DNA of 64,000 bases from Neisseria subflava (GTDB lineage: Bacteria; Pseudomonadota; Gammaproteobacteria; Burkholderiales; Neisseriaceae), in assembly GCF_024205705.1 (NCBI RefSeq), contig NZ_CP073115.1, positions 806,001 to 870,000 of the forward strand, given 5' to 3'. Below, piece by piece: positions 17,060-26,608 of the stretch (position 1 is its first letter; each line of letters starts with the position of its first letter). Below the pieces are notes generated by a model. The model was given only the letters and a program-made list of their open reading frames with translations, was not told the DNA's origin and did no database searches. A program made the translations under genes and the position numbers.

Positions 17060-18205
17060 ATGTCCGACAATAAACAAAAAGAAACTCCAAACGGATACGA
17101 TTTAGACGGTTACGAACAACTCAAACGCCGCAACCGCCGCCGCTTGGTTTTGGCCTCCGGCTTGGTGGTGGCTTCAGGTATGCTGTTCGGTCTGGCGCTG
17201 ACATCGGGCGACGATAAAAATTCACCGTTTAAAGAAGCCCCTGTCGGTCAGACTCAAGTCAAAACGGCGGATGAGCCTAGCAAGGCTGTTGTCCTAGAGC
17301 CGAATAAAGAGGATGTTGCGATGGCTGAAGAAGCAGCCCGCCATGCGGATGCCGAAGCGCAAAGCAAACCTCAAAATGCCGGCGATGAAGAAGACAATGC
17401 GCCGGTTGAAGTATTGAAGCCAAACCGTGAATCTGCTCCCGAAGATGTCGGCGAGCCGTTGGTTTTGATCAACGATACTTTGGATGACGGCAATATTAAA
17501 GGTTTGGAAGAGTCTGAGCGTATTCAACGAGCTGAGGCCGCCAAACGCGAAGCTGCCGAACGCCGAGCCGAAGAACGCCGCCAACGCCAGGCAGAACAAC
17601 GTGCTGCGGCACGCAAGGCACAAGCCCAACAGGAAGCGGATGAAAAAGAAAACGCATTGGCTGCTAAAAAACGCGCACTTCAAGCGCGTGCTGAAAAAGC
17701 AGAGCGTGAAGCCGCTGCCGAACGCAATAAATTGGCACAATTGGAAAAAGCAGAGAAAGCCATTGCTGAGCGTAAATCTGCCAAAAACAGCAAAGACAGC
17801 GTAAAAGACAAGGCCGAACCTGCCAAGAAAGCAGAAGCCAAAGTTGAAAAACCAAAAAATGAAAAAGCTAAACCAGAAACGGCCAAAACAGAAAAAGCCG
17901 ATAAGGTAAAAACTGCCGAGAAGCCGTCTGAAAAAGCCAAACCTAAAGCTGAAAAAGAAAAAGCAGAAGCCAAACCTGCGAAAAAAGCCGCCATTCAGGC
18001 TGGTTATGCTGAAAAAGAACGTGCGCAAAGCCTGCAACGTAAAATGAAAGCCGCAGGTATCGACTCGACCATTACTGAAGTGATGACCGATAAAGGTAAG
18101 GTGTATCGCGTGAAATCAGCCAGTTATAAAAATGCACGCGATGCAGAGCGCGATTTGAACAAATTGCGTGTACATGGCATTGCCGGTCAGGTGACCAGTG
18201 AGTAA
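17060..18205 (+). CDS. tpc: SPOR-domain cell-envelope protein (tetrapac, Tpc)
   Basis: A 381-residue bitopic protein. A short cytoplasmic head (about 1-28) is followed by one membrane helix at about 29-48. A long Ala/Lys/Glu-rich, probably coiled region spans about 150-310, and a C-terminal SPOR domain (about 308-381) would bind denuded peptidoglycan at the septum. This is the FtsN-like layout. In gonococcus the gene after folC is tpc, whose mutants grow as tetrads and show altered competence (recalled literature). Start has an AGGAAA site. Its end overlaps the cvpA-like gene by eight bases. Confidence 0.85.
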   Translation: MSDNKQKETPNGYDLDGYEQLKRRNRRRLVLASGLVVASGMLFGLALTSGDDKNSPFKEAPVGQTQVKTADEPSKAVVLEPNKEDVAMAEEAARHADAEAQSKPQNAGDEEDNAPVEVLKPNRESAPEDVGEPLVLINDTLDDGNIKGLEESERIQRAEAAKREAAERRAEERRQRQAEQRAAARKAQAQQEADEKENALAAKKRALQARAEKAEREAAAERNKLAQLEKAEKAIAERKSAKNSKDSVKDKAEPAKKAEAKVEKPKNEKAKPETAKTEKADKVKTAEKPSEKAKPKAEKEKAEAKPAKKAAIQAGYAEKERAQSLQRKMKAAGIDSTITEVMTDKGKVYRVKSASYKNARDAERDLNKLRVHGIAGQVTSE

Positions 18206-18731
18206 TTTGCCTGTTGCCGATTTGTTGGCTGCCGCTGTCATCGTCATCTGCATCATTATCTCGTTGACACGGGGTATTATTGCCGAAGCAGGGGCAATGG
18301 TGGCGTGGGTGGTATCGTTTATTGCAGCCAGAACGCTCGCCGTGCCGTTTGCCGATGTGGTCTTTAAATCGGTTGAGCCGCATTCCTTGGCGGTTGCGAT
18401 GGGTTTTGCCGCTGTGTTTTTTCTGGCATGGCTGTTGCAGAAACTGGCACGATCGCTGTTGAGCAGTTTGATGTCTGCCGTTGGTTTAGGAAGCATCAAC
18501 CGTTTGCTTGGCGGCGTATTCGGTGCAGTGAAAGGTGTGATTTTGGTGACACTGGCAGTGATGGTTTTTTCACACACTGATTTGCCGAAAACGGAAGAGT
18601 GGCAAAGTTCACACACAATTCCGTATTTTGAATCACTGGCCGATGCTGCGATGCCTTATCTGCCAGGGAAAGATACCGCAATGCCGCATCTTTCGGGTAA
18701 AGCAGCTGAAGTAGAAGAATTGGATGATTGA
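18198..18731 (+). CDS. cvpA: CvpA-family inner membrane protein
   Basis: A 177-residue protein with about four transmembrane helices and the CvpA motifs ADLLAAAVIVICIIISLTRG and GSINRLLGGVFGAVKG. It starts at GTG 18198 inside the end of tpc, so translation is coupled. The gene lies directly upstream of purF, the linkage known from E. coli, where cvpA precedes purF and is needed for colicin V production. Its molecular role remains unclear. The C-terminal 45 residues are soluble and acidic. Confidence 0.87.
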   Translation: MSNLPVADLLAAAVIVICIIISLTRGIIAEAGAMVAWVVSFIAARTLAVPFADVVFKSVEPHSLAVAMGFAAVFFLAWLLQKLARSLLSSLMSAVGLGSINRLLGGVFGAVKGVILVTLAVMVFSHTDLPKTEEWQSSHTIPYFESLADAAMPYLPGKDTAMPHLSGKAAEVEELDD

Positions 18732-18738
18732 GTTTGAC

Positions 18739-18770
18739 GGATTCAGACGGCCTATGGGTCGTCTGAATCC
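18739..18770 (+). terminator. hairpin after cvpA
   Basis: GGATTCAGACG (18739-18749) pairs with CGTCTGAATCC (18760-18770), followed by GTTTTTATTT. The right arm is a variant uptake sequence (GTCGTCTGAA). Confidence 0.8.
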
Positions 18771-18883
18771 GTTTTTATTTGCGTAAATTTAGCATCATAT
18801 TGTCAACAATCTGAGCAAACTCATCTAAATTATTTTATAATGACGGCTTACCCATTTAATCTTCAAACTCGGAGAAGCACGAT

Positions 18884-20428
18884 ATGTGTGGTGTATTAGG
18901 TTTGGTTAGTCATGAGCCGGTCAATCAGATGTTGTATGATGGTTTGCAGATGTTGCAACACCGTGGTCAGGACGCAGCAGGTATTGTTACTGCCGAAGGC
19001 AATATATTTCATATGCACAAGGGCAAAGGCATGGTGCGCGAAGTGTTCCGTACCCGCAATATGCGCGACTTGGTCGGTAATGCAGGCATTGCACATGTCC
19101 GTTATCCGACTGCAGGCAATGCGGGCAGCAGCGCAGAAGCCCAGCCGTTTTATGTCAGCTCCCCATTCGGCATTGTTTTGGCACACAATGGTAATCTGAC
19201 CAATACCGAAGAGCTCTATGAAAACGTATGCAACAAACACCTGCGCCACGTTAATACTAGCTCCGATTCTGAAGTCCTACTCAATGTATTCGCACACGAA
19301 TTACGCCGCGAAGTCTCTAAAAATACAGCCCCTTATCAACTTACGATCGACAATATTTTCAACGCCGTTTCCGAAGTGCACCGTTTGGTGCGCGGCGCAT
19401 ACGGCGTAGTAGCCATGATTGCCGGATACGGCATGCTGGCTTTCCGGGATCCTTTCGGTATCCGTCCGTTGGTTTTGGGTTCGCAAATTGACGAATCCGG
19501 CAAAAAATCTTATGCCGTTGCCTCCGAATCCGTTGCCTTTAATGCACTTGCCTATGATTTGGAACGCGATATCCAGCCGGGCGAAGCCGTATTTATTGGT
19601 TTTGACGGCACGATTATTTCCCGTCAATGCAGCGATAAAGCCAAATTAAGCCCTTGTCTTTTTGAATATGTTTATTTTGCCCGCCCAGACTCCGTCATCG
19701 ATGGCGTTTCCGTTTATCAGTCCCGTATGGATATGGGCGTATCTTTGGCAGAAAAAATCAAACGCGAGCTGCCTGTCGATGATATCGATGTCGTGATGCC
19801 GATTCCCGATACCAGCCGACCCAGCGCGATGGAGCTTGCCGTTCATCTCGAAAAACCTTACCGCGAAGGTCTGATTAAAAACCGCTACATCGGCCGCACC
19901 TTTATTATGCCCGGCCAAGCAACACGCAAAAAATCAGTACGCCAAAAACTCAGCCCGATGGAAACCGAGTTTAACGGCAAAAGCGTTTTGTTGGTGGATG
20001 ATTCCATCGTGCGCGGTACGACCAGCCGTGAAATCGTTGAAATGGTACGCGCGGCAGGTGCACGCAAAGTCTACATTGCTTCTGCCGCTCCTGAAGTACG
20101 CTATCCGAATGTGTACGGCATCGATATGCCGACTCGTGAAGAACTGATTGCAAACGGCCGCAGCGCGGCAGAAATCGCAGCCGAAATTGGCGCGGACGGT
20201 ATCGTCTTCCAAAACTTAGAAGACTTGGAGGCAGTAGTCAAAGCGCTCAATCCAAAAATAGAATCCTTTGATTCCTCATGCTTTAACGGTGTTTATCAAA
20301 CCGGCGATATCGACGAAGCGTATCTGAACCGCCTCTCTACCGAAAAATCAGGTTGTGGCGGCTTGAAAGTACATCCAAGCAAAATGGAACACAGCATCAG
20401 TATCAGCGATAGCGATGATGAAGAATAA
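18884..20428 (+). CDS. purF: amidophosphoribosyltransferase
   Basis: Catalyses the first committed step of purine synthesis, making phosphoribosylamine from PRPP and glutamine. The glutaminase nucleophile is the N-terminal Cys exposed after Met removal (MCGVLGLV). RYPTAG and AHNGNLTN are glutaminase motifs, and the PRPP loop is VLLVDDSIVRGTTS. Length is 514 residues. The C terminus is acidic (SISDSDDEE). A terminator separates it from cvpA, so it probably has its own promoter; TATAAT is seen at 18836-18841. Confidence 0.98.
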   Translation: MCGVLGLVSHEPVNQMLYDGLQMLQHRGQDAAGIVTAEGNIFHMHKGKGMVREVFRTRNMRDLVGNAGIAHVRYPTAGNAGSSAEAQPFYVSSPFGIVLAHNGNLTNTEELYENVCNKHLRHVNTSSDSEVLLNVFAHELRREVSKNTAPYQLTIDNIFNAVSEVHRLVRGAYGVVAMIAGYGMLAFRDPFGIRPLVLGSQIDESGKKSYAVASESVAFNALAYDLERDIQPGEAVFIGFDGTIISRQCSDKAKLSPCLFEYVYFARPDSVIDGVSVYQSRMDMGVSLAEKIKRELPVDDIDVVMPIPDTSRPSAMELAVHLEKPYREGLIKNRYIGRTFIMPGQATRKKSVRQKLSPMETEFNGKSVLLVDDSIVRGTTSREIVEMVRAAGARKVYIASAAPEVRYPNVYGIDMPTREELIANGRSAAEIAAEIGADGIVFQNLEDLEAVVKALNPKIESFDSSCFNGVYQTGDIDEAYLNRLSTEKSGCGGLKVHPSKMEHSISISDSDDEE

Positions 20429-20446
20429 AGTAAATTGACTTACAAT

Positions 20447-20482
20447 AAAGGCCGTCTGAAAATTAACGTTCAGACGGCCTTT
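20447..20482 (+). terminator. uptake-sequence terminator after purF
   Basis: Fourteen-base arms (20447-20460 and 20469-20482) form a hairpin 19 bases after the stop and just before greB. Confidence 0.8.
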
Positions 20483-20502
20483 AATTATGTTTTAAACACA
20501 TC

Positions 20503-20994
20503 ATGAGTACCGAAACCAAAAATTACATCACGCCTACCGGCTGGCAGGCATTGAAAGACGAACTTTATCATCTGGTCAACAAAGAACGCCCGGAAATCGT
20601 CCAAATTGTTAACTGGGCGGCAAGCAATGGCGACCGCAGCGAAAATGGCGATTATCTTTACGGCAAACGCCGTATGCGCGAAATCGACCGCCGTATCCGC
20701 TTCCTAACCAAACGCTTGGAAGCAGCCGTCGTTGTCGACCCTGAAGCACGTGAAGCCACGGATCAGATTTTTTTCAGCGCCACCGTTGGTTTATTGCGAG
20801 GAGACGGTCGTGAACAAACCGTCAAAATCGTCGGCGTAGATGAAATCGATACCGCTAAAAACAAAATCTCATGGATTTCCCCTTTGGCGCGCAGCCTGAT
20901 TAAAGCGCGCGAAGGCGATGAAGTTGTCTTGGATACACCGGAAGGACGTGAGGTTATAGATATTCTGTCGGTGGAATATATTAAGATTGACTGA
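20503..20994 (+). CDS. greB: transcription elongation factor GreB
   Basis: Stimulates cleavage of backtracked transcripts by RNA polymerase. The 163-residue protein has the N-terminal coiled coil with the tip residues in NGDRSENGDYLYGKRRMREIDRR (Asp and Glu at the tip). The C-terminal FKBP-like domain holds WISPLARSLIKAREGDEV. The basic KRRMREIDRRIRFLTKRLE stretch points to GreB over GreA. It is flanked by uptake-sequence terminators on both sides, so it is a single-gene unit. Confidence 0.95.
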   Translation: MSTETKNYITPTGWQALKDELYHLVNKERPEIVQIVNWAASNGDRSENGDYLYGKRRMREIDRRIRFLTKRLEAAVVVDPEAREATDQIFFSATVGLLRGDGREQTVKIVGVDEIDTAKNKISWISPLARSLIKAREGDEVVLDTPEGREVIDILSVEYIKID

Positions 20995-21024
20995 TTATGC
21001 GTGAATAAAGCGAATGAAACTACA

Positions 21025-21061
21025 AAAGGCCGTCTGAAAAATATATTTTCAGACGGCCTTT
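21025..21061. terminator. bidirectional terminator between greB and the SIMPL gene
   Basis: Sixteen-base arms (21025-21040 and 21046-21061) with an ATATA loop, between convergent genes. Confidence 0.85.
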
Positions 21062-21081
21062 AACATTATCTAAATAAAATC

Positions 21082-21789
21082 CTACATTTGCACTGAGCCG
21101 CTGACGGTCAGGCTGATTTCTTCTGAACCCGGAGAGGCTGGTACGCCATCTTCTATTCCTGCCGCTACTTCTGCAGCGGGGATTGCACGAAGCATTTTGG
21201 CGTGTGCAAAATCGCCGCCGACTTGGCGGTTGCCAATGTGACCCAAGTTGAGTTTAACGATTTTGTAGCTGGAGAAGCCGAGCGTTTGGGCGAGGTTTTG
21301 GGCGCGGTCTTTGAAGCGCAGGATGACGGCTTTGCTCAGTTGATCGACGGTTTCTTCACGTTTTTCTTTGGATACGGAAAATGAGGAGCTTTCTAAAACG
21401 GCGATATTGATGCTGTCGGCAATCAGGCGGTTGAGTGCTTCAAAGTCTTTGCTTTCTACTTTGAAGTAGGCGTGTTCTTCCCAGCCGGTTTGGGTACGTT
21501 TGCCGTTGGTGTATTGATAGCGCGGGGATGCGTTGCGCTCCATCAGCTCTGCTTTAAATTTGTTGTTTTGAGAGATTTTGTTGAACTGGTTAAATTTTTT
21601 CATGAAGACTTGGTTGACAGCTTGACGGTCTTTGCCTTCTGCGTTGATGCTGAAATGCGCGGTCATGGTATCCCGCGGCACTTCCATGTTGGCGGATTCG
21701 GAAAATTCAACGATGTTGTAGTTGAGGCTTTCTGCTGCTACGGGCAGGGAAGCAGCTAGCAGTAGGGCGGTAAGGGCTGGTCGGAGCAT
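21082..21789 (-). CDS. SIMPL-domain (DUF541) periplasmic protein
   Basis: A 235-residue exported protein. The ATG at 21789 follows AAGGAAAACC and gives a clear signal peptide (MLRPALTALLLAASLPVAA). The mature part is one SIMPL domain, with VQ-type DTMTAHFSINAEGKDRQAV near the start and SAVILRFKDRAQNLAQTLGFSSYKIVKLNLG in the second half. It ends EISLTVSGSVQM. Homologues are annotated as oxidative-stress defence (YggE-like), but the biochemical role is not established. Confidence 0.85.
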   Translation of the reverse strand: MLRPALTALLLAASLPVAAESLNYNIVEFSESANMEVPRDTMTAHFSINAEGKDRQAVNQVFMKKFNQFNKISQNNKFKAELMERNASPRYQYTNGKRTQTGWEEHAYFKVESKDFEALNRLIADSINIAVLESSSFSVSKEKREETVDQLSKAVILRFKDRAQNLAQTLGFSSYKIVKLNLGHIGNRQVGGDFAHAKMLRAIPAAEVAAGIEDGVPASPGSEEISLTVSGSVQM

Positions 21790-21901
21790 TTTGGTTTTCC
21801 TTGTAATGCGGATTTTAAAAAAGTAATTTAGCATGAAATGTGGAAATGTTGGCTTTGGCAAGCGTAAGGATTTGTATGGGTTGAGGCCGTCTGAAAAGAA
21901 G

Positions 21902-22393
21902 TTACTTTGTATCCATCAAGCCGACCTCATGGGGATTGAGGCGGGCTTTTTCTTCTTGGCCTAAGCCGACCAATTTCCGTAATCGGGTCATGTAGGCATT
22001 GACGTCAAGGCCCCGTCCGTAGCGTTGTGCTTCCCAGATGGTTTCTGCCAAGGCTTCCATCATGTCGTGTTCGGCTTTGACCCAGTCGCCGTTGTAACGG
22101 GCGCAAAGTTGTTGGTGGATGGCACGGATGCCCGGTGGCTGGTCGATGGCGCTTTGCTCTTGCAGGGAAAGGTGTAGCGACATATGCAGGAATGGGTTGC
22201 TTTCGCCGTCTTCGGGCAACCATTCTTTATCTAAATATTGTTCGATGTCTTCGAGATAGTGTCCGTATTCGGGATGGGCTTCGATAATGCGCAAAGCTTT
22301 TTGTTGCAGGCCGTCCAATTGGAGCGGTGCGAGCCTGTGTTGCCAGACGTGGGCAAAGAATCGGCGGACATCGTGGGTGTTTACGTCATACAT
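21902..22393 (-). CDS. DUF1841 family protein
   Basis: A 163-residue, mostly helical cytoplasmic protein. The conserved pattern is an N-terminal RRFFAHVWQHR, then NPFLHMSLHLSLQEQ and a C-terminal HDMMEALAETIWEAQRYGRGLDVNAYMTRLR. These match DUF1841, found in beta- and gammaproteobacteria. The repeated His/Glu residues could bind metal, but that is a guess. No function is known. It lies alone between uptake-sequence hairpins. Confidence 0.8.
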   Translation of the reverse strand: MYDVNTHDVRRFFAHVWQHRLAPLQLDGLQQKALRIIEAHPEYGHYLEDIEQYLDKEWLPEDGESNPFLHMSLHLSLQEQSAIDQPPGIRAIHQQLCARYNGDWVKAEHDMMEALAETIWEAQRYGRGLDVNAYMTRLRKLVGLGQEEKARLNPHEVGLMDTK

Positions 22394-22445
22394 GATGGGT
22401 GTGATTTGATTTTGGGATATGTGATTATATAGCGATTGCGATAAA

Positions 22446-22482
22446 AAAGGCCGTCTGAAAAATATGTTTTCAGACGGCCTTT
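22446..22482 (-). terminator. uptake-sequence terminator after ftsB
   Basis: Sixteen-base arms (22446-22461 and 22467-22482) lie 13 bases past the ftsB stop, with an A/T run on the minus-strand downstream side. Confidence 0.85.
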
Positions 22483-22494
22483 GTTTTGCAGGGT

Positions 22495-22770
22495 TTAGCG
22501 GCGGTCGATGATTCGGTAATACACTTCGCCGTCTTGGACATAGCCCAATTCGACGCGGGCAATTTCGGCGATAGCCTCTTGTCCGTGTACCAAATCTTCA
22601 ACTTCCGCATTGAGGAAATTGTTGCGTAAAGTGAGCGTTTGGTTTTTTTCCTCCTGACGGACGAGCTGCTCCTGCAATTCTTCCGTATGCCCGACACTGC
22701 CTTTACCGAACCAAAGGCTGTACTGACAGCACAAAAGTGCGAAGGTTAAAACAAAAGTTACCCACTTCAT
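22495..22770 (-). CDS. ftsB: cell division protein FtsB
   Basis: A 91-residue bitopic protein of the FtsQLB divisome complex. A short N terminus leads into one membrane helix (VTFVLTFALLCCQYSLWFG, about 4-21), then a leucine-zipper coiled coil (about 28-62) and the C-terminal IARVELGYVQDGEVYYRII. The end matches the FtsB family (ARxELGMxxxGEVFYRLV). The gene directly follows eno by 23 bases, the eno-ftsB order seen in many proteobacteria. Confidence 0.92.
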   Translation of the reverse strand: MKWVTFVLTFALLCCQYSLWFGKGSVGHTEELQEQLVRQEEKNQTLTLRNNFLNAEVEDLVHGQEAIAEIARVELGYVQDGEVYYRIIDRR

Positions 22771-22793
22771 ACAATCAATATCCTATATTTTGC

Positions 22794-24080
22794 TTATTTG
22801 CCCAGTTGGTAGAATGCGGCTTTGCCAGGGTAGTAGGCGGCTTCGGCCAATTCTTCTTCAATGCGCAACAATTGGTTGTATTTCGCCATGCGATCGGAAC
22901 GGGACAGGGAGCCGGTTTTGATTTGCATACAGTTGGTGGCAACTGCCAAGTCGGCAATGGTGCTGTCTTCGGTTTCACCGGAACGGTGGCTCATCACGCT
23001 GGCGTAACGGCTGCGTTTTGCCAAGTCAACGGCTTTCAGGGTTTCGCTCAAAGTACCGATTTGGTTTACTTTCACCAGCAATGCGTTTGCCACGCCTTTT
23101 TCGATGCCTTCAGCTAGGATTTTGGGATTGGTTACGAACAAGTCGTCGCCGACCAATTGAACTCGGTCGCCCAGTTTTTCGGTCAGCAGTTTCCAGCCTT
23201 CCCAGTCGTTTTCGTCCATGCCGTCTTCGATGGAAATGATTGGGAATTCGTTAACCAGGCCTTCCAAGTATTCGGCAAATTCTGCGCTGGTGTAAGAGCG
23301 GCCTTCGGCTTCCAAGTGGTATTGGCCGTCTTTGTAGAACTCGCTGGATGCGCAGTCCAGGGCGAACAATACGTCTTCGCCTGCTTTGTAGCCTGCGGCT
23401 TCAGTTGCTTCTACGATCAGTTGCAGGGCTTCTTTGTGGCTGTTCAGGTTAGGTGCGAAACCGCCTTCGTCGCCAACGGTAGTTGGGAAGCCTTTGCCGT
23501 CACACAGTTTTTTCAGTGCGTGAAAAATTTCGGCGCCGCAACGCAGAGCTTCACGGAAAGATTTTGCGCCGACAGGCATGATCATGAATTCTTGGATGTT
23601 CAGGCTGTTGTTGGCGTGTTCGCCGCCGTTAATTACGTTCATCATCGGAACCGGCAGAGCCATTGGGCCTGCGCCGCCCAAGTAACGGTACAGCGGCAGG
23701 CCTGAATCTTCAGCGGCCGCGCGTGCTACGGCCATAGAAACGGCCAAAGTGGCGTTGGCGCCCAAGTTGCCTTTGTTTTCAGTACCGTCCAATTCGATCA
23801 TGATTTGGTCAATATAAGATTGCTCGCTGGCATCGATGCCGATGAGGGCTTGCGCGATTTGGTTGTTGACGTGGTCAACGGCTTTCAATACGCCTTTGCC
23901 CAAGTAACGGGATTTGTCGCCGTCACGCAGTTCCAAAGCTTCTTTTTGACCGGTTGATGCGCCGCTTGGTACGGCTGCACGGCCCATGACGCCGGATTCC
24001 AACAATACGTCACACTCTACAGTAGGGTTGCCGCGAGAGTCTAAGATTTCGCGTGCAAAAATATCAACGATTGCGCTCAT
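22794..24080 (-). CDS. eno: enolase
   Basis: Converts 2-phosphoglycerate to phosphoenolpyruvate; also part of the RNA degradosome in some bacteria. The 428-residue sequence has AREILDSRGNPTVE, GASTGQKEALELRDGD and the metal-binding SIEDGMDENDW. QLVGDDLFVTNP, LLVKVNQIGTLSET and the SHRSGETEDSTIADLAV signature follow. ATG 24080 has a TTGGAGATA site; an ATG four codons upstream is less well placed. It is cotranscribed with ftsB. Confidence 0.98.
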   Translation of the reverse strand: MSAIVDIFAREILDSRGNPTVECDVLLESGVMGRAAVPSGASTGQKEALELRDGDKSRYLGKGVLKAVDHVNNQIAQALIGIDASEQSYIDQIMIELDGTENKGNLGANATLAVSMAVARAAAEDSGLPLYRYLGGAGPMALPVPMMNVINGGEHANNSLNIQEFMIMPVGAKSFREALRCGAEIFHALKKLCDGKGFPTTVGDEGGFAPNLNSHKEALQLIVEATEAAGYKAGEDVLFALDCASSEFYKDGQYHLEAEGRSYTSAEFAEYLEGLVNEFPIISIEDGMDENDWEGWKLLTEKLGDRVQLVGDDLFVTNPKILAEGIEKGVANALLVKVNQIGTLSETLKAVDLAKRSRYASVMSHRSGETEDSTIADLAVATNCMQIKTGSLSRSDRMAKYNQLLRIEEELAEAAYYPGKAAFYQLGK

Positions 24081-24341
24081 GAATATCTCCAAATAGGATG
24101 GTAAAAGAAAAGTAGCTTTGTTACGTTTCAGACGGCCTTAAGGATGATTGCCAAAGTCTGATGAATGCAGACATTATACCGTCTTTGCCAGATATGGCAT
24201 CGGAGTCGGTATGAAACCGACTGTAAGTTTGTTTCACGTCAATATCGCTCAAACAAACATAAGCCGTATAGTGTAACATTTTTTACCCTTTTAAGGGTGA
24301 AAAGCTGATTAAATCAGGCATAAGGCCGTCTGAAAAACGGA

Positions 24342-25229
24342 TTAGCCTTCACCCAAAATCATCGAGCCTACGCCGTCATCGGTCAGTACTTCCAAGAGCA
24401 GGGCGTTGGGAACGCGGCCGTCTATGATATGCGTAGCTTTGACGCCGCTTTTGGCGGCTTCGACGGCGGAGGCAATTTTAGGCAGCATGCCGCCGTACAG
24501 CGTACCGTCTTCAATCAGTTCGTCAATGCGGCTTGGCGTCAGGGTGGTCAATAATTTGCCTTCTTTATCCAGTACGCCGGGGATATTGGTCATCATCAGC
24601 AGTTTTTCGGCTTGAAGTTTTTCCGCCAGTTTGCCGGCAACCAAGTCGGCATTGATGTTGAACGCTTCGCCGTTTTGGCCTACACCGATGGGGGCAATGA
24701 CCGGAATGCAGCCACGCTCGACCAAGCCTTCCACCAAACGGGTATCGATGTCGGCCACTGTGCCGACTTGGCCGATGTCCACGCCTTTTTGTTCGGGCGT
24801 GTCGATCAGGAGTTTTTCTGCTTTGATGAAGTGGTTGTCCCGGCCGGTAATGCCGACGGCGCGACCGCCGAAGGTGGTAATCATGGAAACGATTTCTTTA
24901 TTGACGTGTCCGCCCAAAACCATTTCTACAATGTCCATGGTTTCGCTGTCGGTCACGCGCATGCCTTGAACAAATTCTCCTTTTTTGCCGACTTTTTCCA
25001 ACATCTCATTGATTTGCGGGCCGCCGCCGTGAACGATAACGGGATGCAGGCCGATCAGTTTGAGCAGGACGACATCGCGTGCGAATCCTTCTTTTAAGGC
25101 AGGTTCGGTCATGGCGTTGCCGCCGTATTTGATGACGATGATGGAGCCGGAAAAACGGCGGATATAAGGTAAAGATTCGGCAAGGACGCGCGCCTTGATG
25201 GCAGGGGAGACAGATTGTTGCTGAGTCAT
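24342..25229 (-). CDS. argB: acetylglutamate kinase
   Basis: Second step of arginine biosynthesis: phosphorylates N-acetylglutamate. The 295-residue amino acid kinase has the ATP-binding IVIKYGGNAM, the substrate loop VHGGGPQINEML and the NINADLVAGKLAEKLQAEKLLMMTNIPGVL block. The C terminus HIIDGRVPNALLLEVLTDDGVGSMI is typical. The N-terminal helix is of the type used in arginine-inhibited hexamers, though regulation is inferred. It stands alone; no other arg gene is in view. Confidence 0.97.
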   Translation of the reverse strand: MTQQQSVSPAIKARVLAESLPYIRRFSGSIIVIKYGGNAMTEPALKEGFARDVVLLKLIGLHPVIVHGGGPQINEMLEKVGKKGEFVQGMRVTDSETMDIVEMVLGGHVNKEIVSMITTFGGRAVGITGRDNHFIKAEKLLIDTPEQKGVDIGQVGTVADIDTRLVEGLVERGCIPVIAPIGVGQNGEAFNINADLVAGKLAEKLQAEKLLMMTNIPGVLDKEGKLLTTLTPSRIDELIEDGTLYGGMLPKIASAVEAAKSGVKATHIIDGRVPNALLLEVLTDDGVGSMILGEG

Positions 25230-25403
25230 GGTTTCAACCTTGTTTCATAATTTCGGCCTTTATCTTAATCCCAAAGGCCGTCTGAAACAATATTTCCAAG
25301 CGCTTGAAATCCTGTTAAATCAGTTAAATGGTTGAAACCAGCCTCATGCAAACGGTAAAATGACGGTTTGCTTCGGCCTCTTCGCCGATTACTAAGGATA
25401 CCC

Positions 25404-26534
25404 ATGATGAAAATCAGCACCCAATTCGATGCCGGTTCGGTCGTTGTCAAAGACTTGAGCAACCCTGCCGATATCCGCCTCGCTCTGCGTCCCGACAATG
25501 CTTCGGAGTTTGCCCAATGGTTTTACTTCCGTTTGCAGGGTGCGGCCTATCAAAACTGCGTGATGCATTTTGAAAATGCGGCGGACGCTGCGTATCCTTT
25601 GGGCTGGGAGGACTATCAGGCTTGCGCCTCTTACGACCGCCAAAATTGGTTCCGCGTGCCGACTAGCTATGAAAACGGCGTGTTGACCATCAACCATACG
25701 CCTTTGTCCAACAGCGTTTACTACGCCTATTTCGAGCCTTATTCCCACGAGCAGCATTTGAACCTTTTGGGCGATGCGCAGGGCAGCGGTTTGTGCCGTA
25801 TCGACGATTTGGGCAGCACCGTTCAAGGCCGAGACATCAATCTTCTGACCATCGGCAACCAAGTCGAAAGCGACATGAAAGTCTGGATTATCGCCCGTCA
25901 ACATCCGGGCGAAACCATGGCGGAATGGTTTGTCGAAGGTTTGCTGGGCCGCCTGCTTGATCCGCAAGATCCGACCGCGCGCATGCTGCTTGACCGTGCG
26001 ACTTTCTACATTGTGCCGAATATGAATCCGGACGGTTCGGTATTGGGCAACCTGCGCACCAATGCCGCCGGCGCCAACCTCAACCGCGAATGGGAAAACC
26101 CGACTTTGGAGCGAAGCCCCGAAGTCTTTTCCGTCCGCGAAAAAATGATGGAAACCGGCGTGGATTTGTTCTTGGATATTCACGGCGATGAAGGTCTGCC
26201 GTTTGTCTTTGTGGCCGGTACCGAAGGCGTGCCGAACTACAACGAGCGCATCGAAGCCTTGGAAGACCAATTCAAACTGGCGTTGCTCAATGCCAGCCCA
26301 GATTTCCAAGACGATTACGGCTATGACAAAGATGCGCCGGGTCAGGCAAACATGACTTTGGCGACCAACTGGGTCGGCAATCATTTCAACTGCCTTGCCT
26401 ATACTTTGGAAATGCCGTTTAAAGACAATGCCAACCTGCCGGACGACGATTTCGGCTGGAACGGCCAACGCTCGCTGCGCTTGGGCGAGGCAATGTTGTC
26501 TGCTATTTTGAATGTGGTTGGCGATTTGCGTTAA
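25404..26534 (+). CDS. M14-family zinc carboxypeptidase (cytosolic CCP-like)
   Basis: A 376-residue cytoplasmic protein without signal peptide. An N-terminal beta domain (about 1-120) precedes the M14 domain. Zinc ligands are His and Glu in RQHPGETMAEW and His in FLDIHGDEG. The NMNPDGSVLGNLRTNAAGANLNREW segment is the substrate-binding Arg/Asn region. The arrangement fits the CCP (M14D) branch. The substrate in bacteria is unknown. AAGGA precedes the ATG-ATG pair at 25404/25407. Confidence 0.85.
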   Translation: MMKISTQFDAGSVVVKDLSNPADIRLALRPDNASEFAQWFYFRLQGAAYQNCVMHFENAADAAYPLGWEDYQACASYDRQNWFRVPTSYENGVLTINHTPLSNSVYYAYFEPYSHEQHLNLLGDAQGSGLCRIDDLGSTVQGRDINLLTIGNQVESDMKVWIIARQHPGETMAEWFVEGLLGRLLDPQDPTARMLLDRATFYIVPNMNPDGSVLGNLRTNAAGANLNREWENPTLERSPEVFSVREKMMETGVDLFLDIHGDEGLPFVFVAGTEGVPNYNERIEALEDQFKLALLNASPDFQDDYGYDKDAPGQANMTLATNWVGNHFNCLAYTLEMPFKDNANLPDDDFGWNGQRSLRLGEAMLSAILNVVGDLR

Positions 26535-26553
26535 ACCATCCGACACCGCATAC

Positions 26554-26587
26554 AGGCCGTCTGAAAGTTCAGGCTTTCAGACGGCCT
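26554..26587 (+). terminator. uptake-sequence terminator before lgt
   Basis: Fourteen-base arms (26554-26567 and 26574-26587) lie after the carboxypeptidase stop and 22 bases before lgt. Confidence 0.75.
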
Positions 26588-26608
26588 TTGAGATAAGGAA
26601 CACACATC

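Noticed and set aside
24279..24304. Terminator downstream of argB
   Set aside because: ACCCTT/AAGGGT can pair, but on the gene's strand it is followed by A residues rather than T, so termination is not supported.
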